A stretch of DNA of 9,637 nt from Bacteroidales bacterium (GTDB taxonomy: Bacteria; Bacteroidota; Bacteroidia; Bacteroidales; Muribaculaceae). Below, in pieces: positions 5,632-9,637 of this stretch (position 1 is the first letter of the stretch; the number at the start of each line of letters is the position of its first letter). Location: positions 1 through 9,637 of the forward strand of contig CAADVV010000189.1 in NCBI GenBank assembly GCA_900752535.1, read 5' to 3'. The notes beneath the pieces are model-generated. The model was given only the letters and a program-made list of their open reading frames with translations, was not told the DNA's origin and did not search any database. The position numbers and the translations under genes are program-made.

Positions 5632-5877
5632 TTATACCGCTGCACCTCCGTTGCAGTGTGCGGAGAACCGCTTGACGACGTTATAGACCGTGCGCTCCGA
5701 TATACCGTATCTGTTAGCCACGATTGCCACGGCGTAGGTTATCTTATCCCCGCGAGCCACCATATCAAGGTAGTCCCGGAACATAGGCATATAGCGTTCA
5801 TCCCCGGCTTTATATCCGAGTTCCCGAATGGCGGCGAGCGTGTGGCCGCTGATTGTCAATGCGTCATACAACGTCAT
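5632..5877 (-). CDS. Small helix-turn-helix protein, probable phage-type regulator
   Basis: This 81-residue protein has a C-terminal helix-turn-helix at about residues 48-71 (YAVAIVANRYGISERTVYNV), where IVANRYGISERTVYNVV reads as a typical recognition unit. The N-terminal half (DALTISGHTLAAIRELG) looks like a short helical dimerisation region. Size and layout recall Mor/C-type activators or other small Mu-like phage HTH proteins, but I cannot assign a family. It lies in the same direction as, and 66 bases upstream of, the 42-residue gene and next to the dyad at 5597-5619. It is divergent from the integrase, so it may control either side. No clear promoter of its own is seen. Confidence 0.65.
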   Translation of the reverse strand: MTLYDALTISGHTLAAIRELGYKAGDERYMPMFRDYLDMVARGDKITYAVAIVANRYGISERTVYNVVKRFSAHCNGGAAV

Positions 5878-5911
5878 TCCATAATGATTTTGTTGTTTTG
5901 TGAGTGATAAA

Positions 5912-5942
5912 TTGTTAATCTCGCCCCTTTTGCGTAACTTTG
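5912..5942 (+). promoter_or_regulatory. Promoter of the integrase gene
   Basis: TTG (5912-5914) is followed after exactly 20 bp by TAACTTTG (5935-5942), a full match to the Bacteroidetes promoter. GTAACTTTGC (5934-5943) also fits GTAnnTTTGC, the recalled target of CTnDOT-type integrases; because that consensus contains the promoter box, this may be coincidence. Transcription would start near 5948, giving a ~100-base leader. Confidence 0.7.
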
Positions 5943-5953
5943 CGGTGACATGA

Positions 5954-6019
5954 TTCCAACCGGAAAAGTGTACTTTTCACCGGGTATACTCCCGGTGTAC
6001 TCATAATTGCAGGTTGGAG
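5954..6019 (+). promoter_or_regulatory. Structured leader of the integrase gene (three-way junction)
   Basis: TCCAACC (5955-5961) pairs with GGTTGGA (6012-6018). Between them GAAAAGTgtACTTTTC (5963-5978) and CACCGGGtatactCCCGGTG (5978-5997) are two perfect 7-bp hairpins sharing one base. Three copies of GTrTACT occur (5968, 5984, 5995). The region lies wholly between the promoter and ATG 6050. It could be a regulatory RNA fold, a set of repressor sites, or arm-type integrase sites. The GAAAAGTACA-like palindrome also resembles the repeat at 3623-3667. Confidence 0.5.
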
Positions 6020-6049
6020 AACCGAATACACTTAAAACCCTCTCACTCT

Positions 6050-7285
6050 ATGGCAAAGCTACAGAAACAGACCAAGCAGAACCCCAAGCTCGAACAACGC
6101 GAACTGAAGGACGGACGTATTGCGCTCTACCTTGAATATTACCTCGGACGAAGCGAGGAAGTGGTAAAAGACACCGACGGCAAAGTGGTGTATTACACCG
6201 AAGGTGCGATGAAGGGTAAGCCGAAGAAAAAGGTGACACATCTCCGCAAGAAGGAGTCACCGCCTTTCTATCTCATTGCCAAACCGACTTCACCGATGGA
6301 GCGTCAGCAAAATCGTGAAATTCTCGAAATGGCAGAGAAGATTCGCTTCGAGAAGGAGCAGGAACTTAAGGAACAGCAAACCGGCTTGCGTCTTGCGAAG
6401 CATCCCGAAGAAATCAATTTCTTCGACTACTTCCAGTCGTCCATCGACAACTACACGAAGAAGGATGTCCGCCACATGCGCCGTGGTCTTGCCATATTCA
6501 AAGAGTTCCTGAAGGAGAAGAAAAAGTACAAGGCTTTTGTAGAAACCATCCGTCCTGACCAGATTACAAAGGAGATGGTTCGGGAGTTCGCCGAATATCT
6601 TCAGTCGCGGTTCAATGGTGAAGGACCGCACACTCTCTTCCAACGATTCAAGAAAGTGTTCAAGAAGGCAACCGAAGATGAAATCTTTCAGCGGAACCCT
6701 TGCGAGGGAGTGGTTATCAGGATCGACAGTGAGCAGCTCAAGAAAGACATTCTCTCGATGGACGAGATCAAGCAGCTTGCATTGACGCATTACCCAAACG
6801 AGAATCCCGATATACGCCGGGCGTTCCTCTTCTGCCTCTTTGCCGGGTTGCGGTTCTGCGATGTCAAGGACTTGACTTTCGCACAGGTCGATTTCTCTAA
6901 CAGGCTTCTCCGTTTCAATCAGGCGAAGACCGCTGGACACAGTTCGGCAAGTTGGGTTAGCATGCCATTGAGTGATACTTACCTCAAGCTCATGGGCGAG
7001 CCGGAGAATGGCGACAAGAACCAGCTCATCTTTCCCTTACCTTCCCACACTATGTGCCTGAAGGCATTGCGACACTGGACCGCCCGTGCCGGAATCGAAA
7101 AACACATCACCTGGCATTGCGCACGACACTCATTCGCAGTCAATTTGCTCAACAACGGAGCCAACATCAAAACTGTTGCCTCGCTCCTCGGCCACGCCGG
7201 CCTCAAGCACACCGAGAAATACACCCGCGCCGTCGATTCCCTCAAACGCGAGGCCATCGACTCTCTGCCGGATATTTCCTTTTGA
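6050..7285 (+). CDS. Tyrosine recombinase / phage-type integrase
   Basis: This 411-residue protein is a complete tyrosine recombinase. The catalytic set is Arg268 (AGLRFCD), Lys293 (FNQAKTAG), His356 and Arg359 (HCARHSF), His382 (LLGHAG) and the nucleophile Tyr391 (TEKYTR). The N-terminal ~90 residues are basic (KGKPKKKVTHLRKK) and should bind arm sites. A charged helix (residues 82-110) and a SAM-like core-binding domain (about 125-215) follow. I chose ATG 6050 over the in-frame TTG at 6014, which lies in the leader fold. The layout is that of Bacteroidetes integrases for genomic islands and conjugative or mobilizable elements. It should integrate or excise the element it sits in; the direct-repeat ends are not visible in this window. 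It is expressed from the promoter at 5912-5942. Confidence 0.93.
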   Translation: MAKLQKQTKQNPKLEQRELKDGRIALYLEYYLGRSEEVVKDTDGKVVYYTEGAMKGKPKKKVTHLRKKESPPFYLIAKPTSPMERQQNREILEMAEKIRFEKEQELKEQQTGLRLAKHPEEINFFDYFQSSIDNYTKKDVRHMRRGLAIFKEFLKEKKKYKAFVETIRPDQITKEMVREFAEYLQSRFNGEGPHTLFQRFKKVFKKATEDEIFQRNPCEGVVIRIDSEQLKKDILSMDEIKQLALTHYPNENPDIRRAFLFCLFAGLRFCDVKDLTFAQVDFSNRLLRFNQAKTAGHSSASWVSMPLSDTYLKLMGEPENGDKNQLIFPLPSHTMCLKALRHWTARAGIEKHITWHCARHSFAVNLLNNGANIKTVASLLGHAGLKHTEKYTRAVDSLKREAIDSLPDISF

Positions 7286-7311
7286 CACATCACATTTTAC
7301 TAAAAATTACA

Positions 7312-7319
7312 TATCTTTG
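7312..7319 (+). promoter_or_regulatory. -7 box touching the RhuM-Fic start codon
   Basis: TATCTTTG (7312-7319) matches TAnnTTTG and ends only 3 bases before ATG 7323. With the usual spacing, transcription would start at or within a base or two of the ATG, giving a leaderless or nearly leaderless mRNA. No TTG is found at 20 bp upstream, so promoter strength is uncertain. Confidence 0.55.
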
Positions 7320-7322
7320 TAT

Positions 7323-8321
7323 ATGGAAACGAACAATTCTCAACTCGTAATATATCAAACTCCGCAGGGGGACACTCGTATAGATGTAAGAGTCAAAGGA
7401 GATACAATCTGGCTTACTCAGCGTCAGATTGCGGAACTGTTTGGGACAAAAGTCCCGGCTATCTCCAAACACCTTAAGAACATCTTCGCATCCGGAGAAC
7501 TCCAGGAAGATATGGTTATTTCCAAAATGGAAACAACCACCCGACATGGCGCAATAGTCGGCAAAACTCAGACTACAGAAACCAAATTCTATAATCTTGA
7601 TGCCATCCTTTCCGTAGGCTATCGTGTCAATTCCAAAAACGCCACGGCATTTCGCATCTGGGCAAATCAGGTATTGAAGCAATACCTCTTGCAAGGTTAC
7701 GCTATCAACGAGCGTGTTGCTGTGCAGAAGTACGACGAGTTGAGCCAGTTGGTCAAGGTGTTGGGACGAACGATACAGAATCAAGAGAAGCTGACAGAGG
7801 ACAGCCGCTCGTTGCTTGATGTCGTTGTCGATTACACCTACGCACTCGACACCCTCGACCGTTACGATTATCAGGAGTTGAAGATCGAGGACACCACCGG
7901 CAAAGAGGCATTCCATGCCACATACGAAAATGCGATGGAAGTCATCCGTGAGTTGCATGAGAAATTCGGAGGCAGCACATTGTTTGGCAACGAGAAGGAT
8001 GACTCTTTCAAAAGTTCCATTGGACAGATTTACCAGACATTCGGCAGCGTTGACCTCTACCCATCAGTGGAAGAGAAGGCCGCCATGCTCCTGTATCTCG
8101 TTACCAAGAACCACTCCTTCAGCGACGGCAACAAACGCATTGCTGCCACACTGTTTCTTTGGTTCCTCAACGGCAATGGCATCCTTTATAATGAGGACGG
8201 CACCAAGCGCATCGCTGATAACACCCTCGTCGCTCTCACCCTAATGATTGCCGAAAGCCGGACCGAAGAAAAAGACACAATGGTCAAAGTCATCGTCAAC
8301 CTTATCAACAAGAACAATTAA
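7323..8321 (+). CDS. RhuM-Fic/DOC family protein
   Basis: This 332-residue protein joins an N-terminal RhuM-type domain to a C-terminal Fic/DOC domain. The RhuM part (about 18-130) shows GDTIWLTQRQIAELFGT, ISKHLKNIFASGEL, KFYNLDAILSVGYRVNS and AFRIWANQVLKQYL, and its start resembles a DNA-binding helix-turn-helix. The Fic part has the full active-site motif HSFSDGNKR (264-272), with catalytic His264. Fic enzymes transfer AMP or other phosphate-containing groups to target proteins. RhuM proteins are common on islands; some act as toxins or host-takeover factors. No separate antitoxin gene and no clear (S/T)xxxE(G/N) inhibitory motif is seen. ATG 7323 is used because the frame upstream of it only shadows the integrase gene. 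It follows the integrase by 37 bases but has its own promoter box. Confidence 0.88.
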   Translation: METNNSQLVIYQTPQGDTRIDVRVKGDTIWLTQRQIAELFGTKVPAISKHLKNIFASGELQEDMVISKMETTTRHGAIVGKTQTTETKFYNLDAILSVGYRVNSKNATAFRIWANQVLKQYLLQGYAINERVAVQKYDELSQLVKVLGRTIQNQEKLTEDSRSLLDVVVDYTYALDTLDRYDYQELKIEDTTGKEAFHATYENAMEVIRELHEKFGGSTLFGNEKDDSFKSSIGQIYQTFGSVDLYPSVEEKAAMLLYLVTKNHSFSDGNKRIAATLFLWFLNGNGILYNEDGTKRIADNTLVALTLMIAESRTEEKDTMVKVIVNLINKNN

Positions 8322-8488
8322 TATAGCTTTCATATATAGATTCTCCTCAACAAGCATATTTCCGACTTACGTTTAACTTTCCCATCAATTCTATATGCAT
8401 CTCTGCCATGTTGTCAGTTAAGGTATTTGGCACGCTATTTGCTTCTTTCAAAGTATGATCTTATTCCTTTCTTATTCATATTTCAATC
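8322..8488. other. A+T-rich intergenic region between RhuM-Fic and the sigma-54 gene
   Basis: Apart from the sigma-54 promoter at 8427-8442, I see no gene, terminator or clear repeat here. An element boundary (the right end of the integrase-RhuM island) could fall in this stretch, but no direct-repeat partner is visible in the window. Confidence 0.4.
8427..8442 (+). promoter_or_regulatory. Sigma-54 (-24/-12) promoter
   Basis: TTGGCACGCTATTTGC matches the sigma-54 consensus TTGGCACG-N4-TTGC exactly, with GG at 8429-8430 and GC at 8441-8442 the required 12 bp apart. Transcription should start near 8454, about 35 bases before ATG 8489. Sigma-54 promoters need an ATP-driven enhancer-binding protein. 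A possible upstream site is the TTAAC (8374-8378)/GTTAA (8417-8421) pair, but this is weak. Confidence 0.75.
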
Positions 8489-8542
8489 ATGGCAAAAAGT
8501 AGAAATTTTTGGTTCAAGCCGAATTCCCGGTGCATTTGTTAA
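8489..8542 (+). pseudogene. Start of a sigma-54-driven gene cut by an insertion sequence
   Basis: ATG 8489 opens a frame reading MAKSRNFWFKPNS, well placed behind the sigma-54 promoter. From about 8529 the sequence seems to belong to the insertion sequence, and the frame ends at TAA 8540-8542. About 13 native codons therefore remain. I do not recognise the protein. The rest of the gene should lie beyond the far end of the insertion sequence, outside this window. Confidence 0.5.
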
Positions 8543-8568
8543 AACAAGGAGAATAGAGTGTTAAAAAT

Positions 8569-9495
8569 TTAGGCATATAGTTTAACGAGGCGGAAGATGA
8601 AGAAATTACGGTCGCGGACTCCACGCATCTGTGAACGGAAGATTTTGACTTTGGAGTTGAATGCCTCAGCCGAGGCGTTGGTTGCTCGCCGACGAAAATA
8701 GTTGAGGATTGTCGGCGCATGATTTTTGAATGTCTTGATCACAGAGCGGAAGCTGCTGCTGGCCAGTCCCATCACCTTTTCATACCACTCGTTCATTTTT
8801 CCCATGGCTTTTGTCGGTAAGAGCTTCATATTGAATATGCGTCGAAGTTCCATCGCAAGACGGTAGGCATCTTTCAGTATCGGATAGTGCTTGAAGAGTA
8901 TGTTTGCGCGATGACGCTGTATGTCTGTCCATTTGTTTTGCGCCATCATCAGGGTGTGCTTGCTGCGGGCAAGTATCTGGCGCATGGTCTCACCGTTTGA
9001 ATATGTCACCGGAAGCTCCGACTTGTCACGTGCGTTGTCCTCGGCTATGAGCTGCCTGCGGATGTCGACACGGATTTCATCGACGGCCTCGTTGTAGACC
9101 TGCTGCACGTGGAAACGGTCGTTCACCACATGGGCGTTGTAGAAGATCTCGGCGGCGATGAGCATCATTGACGGCGACAGATCGCATGTGACCTCCTTGA
9201 CCTTTCGCCTAAGGGACTTGCCCATCGCACCGATGAGCGTGGTGATGATCTCGTCGCTTTTCGTGCCCGGAACTGCAGCGGCAAGAGTTCCTCTGCCGCC
9301 GTGTCCGTCCTTGTTGGTTAGGAATGTCCATACCTCGCCGTTGCTCAGACAGGTCTCGTCAAGGCTCATGTACGGACCGATATTGGCAGAGTTGAAGTAA
9401 AACCTACAGTCGAGCTCCTCCTCGCACCACTCGGCGTAACCGCTAAGCTTATTGCGGTATAAATCAGCAAAATGCTTGCCGTTGACGCAGTACAT
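8569..9495 (-). CDS. ISL3-family (ISAon1-type) DDE transposase, C-terminal catalytic ORF
   Basis: This 308-residue protein matches from memory the ISAon1-type transposases of Bacteroidetes. The DDE residues are Asp46 (SLDETCLSNGEVW), Asp105 (EVTCDLSPSM) and Glu277 (TNASAEAFNSKVK). Other family marks are VVNDRFHVQQ (124-133) and FRSQMRGVRDRNFFIFRL near the end. These elements usually split the transposase into an N-terminal DNA-binding ORF and this catalytic ORF. The first ATG is 9495, but the same frame stays open to 9549, after a TAG at 9552-9550, with family-like residues (ALSIKHIAQ) before the Met. Translation may therefore begin upstream at a non-AUG codon or depend on the ORF before it. 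The catalytic part looks intact. Confidence 0.85.
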   Translation of the reverse strand: MYCVNGKHFADLYRNKLSGYAEWCEEELDCRFYFNSANIGPYMSLDETCLSNGEVWTFLTNKDGHGGRGTLAAAVPGTKSDEIITTLIGAMGKSLRRKVKEVTCDLSPSMMLIAAEIFYNAHVVNDRFHVQQVYNEAVDEIRVDIRRQLIAEDNARDKSELPVTYSNGETMRQILARSKHTLMMAQNKWTDIQRHRANILFKHYPILKDAYRLAMELRRIFNMKLLPTKAMGKMNEWYEKVMGLASSSFRSVIKTFKNHAPTILNYFRRRATNASAEAFNSKVKIFRSQMRGVRDRNFFIFRLVKLYA

Positions 9496-9561
9496 CTGCG
9501 CGATATGTTTAATCGACAGTGCCGTCGTCTCAACCTTCGTCTTCTTCTTCTATATAACCGA

Positions 9562-9636
9562 CTAAGCAAAGGAGACCTCCAACTGACGGTTCAGTTTGTC
9601 TAATCTTCTCTGAGTCATTAAGATTTTACGCTCTAG
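9562..9636 (-). CDS. C-terminal end of the transposase N-terminal-region ORF (partial)
   Basis: On the minus strand an open frame enters from the window's right edge and ends at TAG 9564-9562, reading ERKILMTQRRLDKLNRQLEV in part. Its position just before the catalytic ORF fits the N-terminal-region protein of ISAon1-type elements. It is basic and helical at its end. The stop lies 12 bases before the catalytic frame opens, so the two frames do not overlap here. Confidence 0.4.
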   Translation of the reverse strand, partial: LERKILMTQRRLDKLNRQLEVSFA

Positions 9637-9637
9637 C

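Larger units (their letters stand above)
8529..9637 (-). mobile_element. ISL3/ISAon1-like insertion sequence, one end missing
   Basis: The element holds the transposase on the minus strand and runs off the right edge of the window. I place its left end at about 8529, where GGTGCATTTGTTAAAACA begins. ISL3-family ends usually start with GG and contain a TTGT..AAA-like stretch, and the upstream reading frame loses sense there. The inverted partner and the 8-bp target duplication (8521-8528 would be one copy) cannot be checked inside the window. Confidence 0.5.

Noticed and set aside
5589..5943. Invertible segment flanked by GCAAAGTTA and TAACTTTGC beside a tyrosine recombinase
   Set aside because: The repeats are only 9 bp and are explained by two outward-facing TAnnTTTG promoter boxes. 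Homology does not extend further, and known invertible promoters have longer repeats.
6014..6049. Upstream TTG start for the integrase
   Set aside because: It falls within the closing helix of the leader fold, and the ATG at 6050 gives a normal N-terminus.
7086..7322. Longer 411-codon version of the RhuM-Fic gene
   Set aside because: The extra N-terminal part only shadows the integrase gene in another frame; RhuM similarity begins after ATG 7323.

Overview
The window looks like a patchwork of mobile and accessory DNA from a Bacteroidales (gut Bacteroidetes) genome. The basis is the Bacteroidetes promoter form (TTG, about 20 bp, TAnnTTTG) in front of several genes, the near absence of Shine-Dalgarno sequences, and protein families typical of that order (Bacteroides-type tyrosine integrase, RhuM-Fic, an ISL3/ISAon1-like transposase). 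No rRNA, tRNA or CRISPR array is visible.

Layout. (1) Bases 1 to about 800 hold no convincing gene but many strong inverted repeats. They resemble the non-coding end of a conjugative transposon, and at 802-811 lies a site close to the integration consensus I recall for CTnDOT-type elements. (2) Bases 990-3620 carry a divergent pair of transcription units. A radical SAM gene reads left. An HxlR regulator, a YciI-like protein, a 4-oxalocrotonate-tautomerase-like protein, an iron-sulfur-flavoprotein-like reductase and the first ~48 codons of a Vat/CatB-type antibiotic acetyltransferase read right. This looks like a quinone/electrophile or drug-response operon. The acetyltransferase is cut off at a 22-bp tandem repeat (3623-3667) that resembles an insertion-sequence end. 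(3) Bases 3750-5880 read left and are visibly richer in G+C. They hold a small HTH protein, a 42-residue protein, a cytoplasmic ABC-ATPase fused to a GNAT domain, and a 10-formyl-tetrahydrofolate-type formyltransferase/hydrolase, the last three overlapping by 4 and 14 bases. I read this as a phage-derived cassette, possibly Mom-like nucleic-acid modification; that function is inference. (4) Bases 5912-8321 read right: a promoter, a highly structured leader, a complete tyrosine recombinase, then a RhuM-Fic protein with its own promoter almost touching the start codon. (5) At 8427-8442 there is a textbook sigma-54 promoter whose gene is cut after about 13 codons by an ISL3/ISAon1-like insertion sequence filling the rest of the window on the minus strand.

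The most promising unit is the compact cassette at 3811-5877. A DNA-binding protein lies just upstream of a promoter that lacks a -33 element but has a dyad in its spacer, and that promoter serves the ABC-GNAT/formyl-folate module. This is reminiscent of phage Mu, where a small activator turns on the mom modification gene. All functional statements come from reading motifs by eye; no database search was run.
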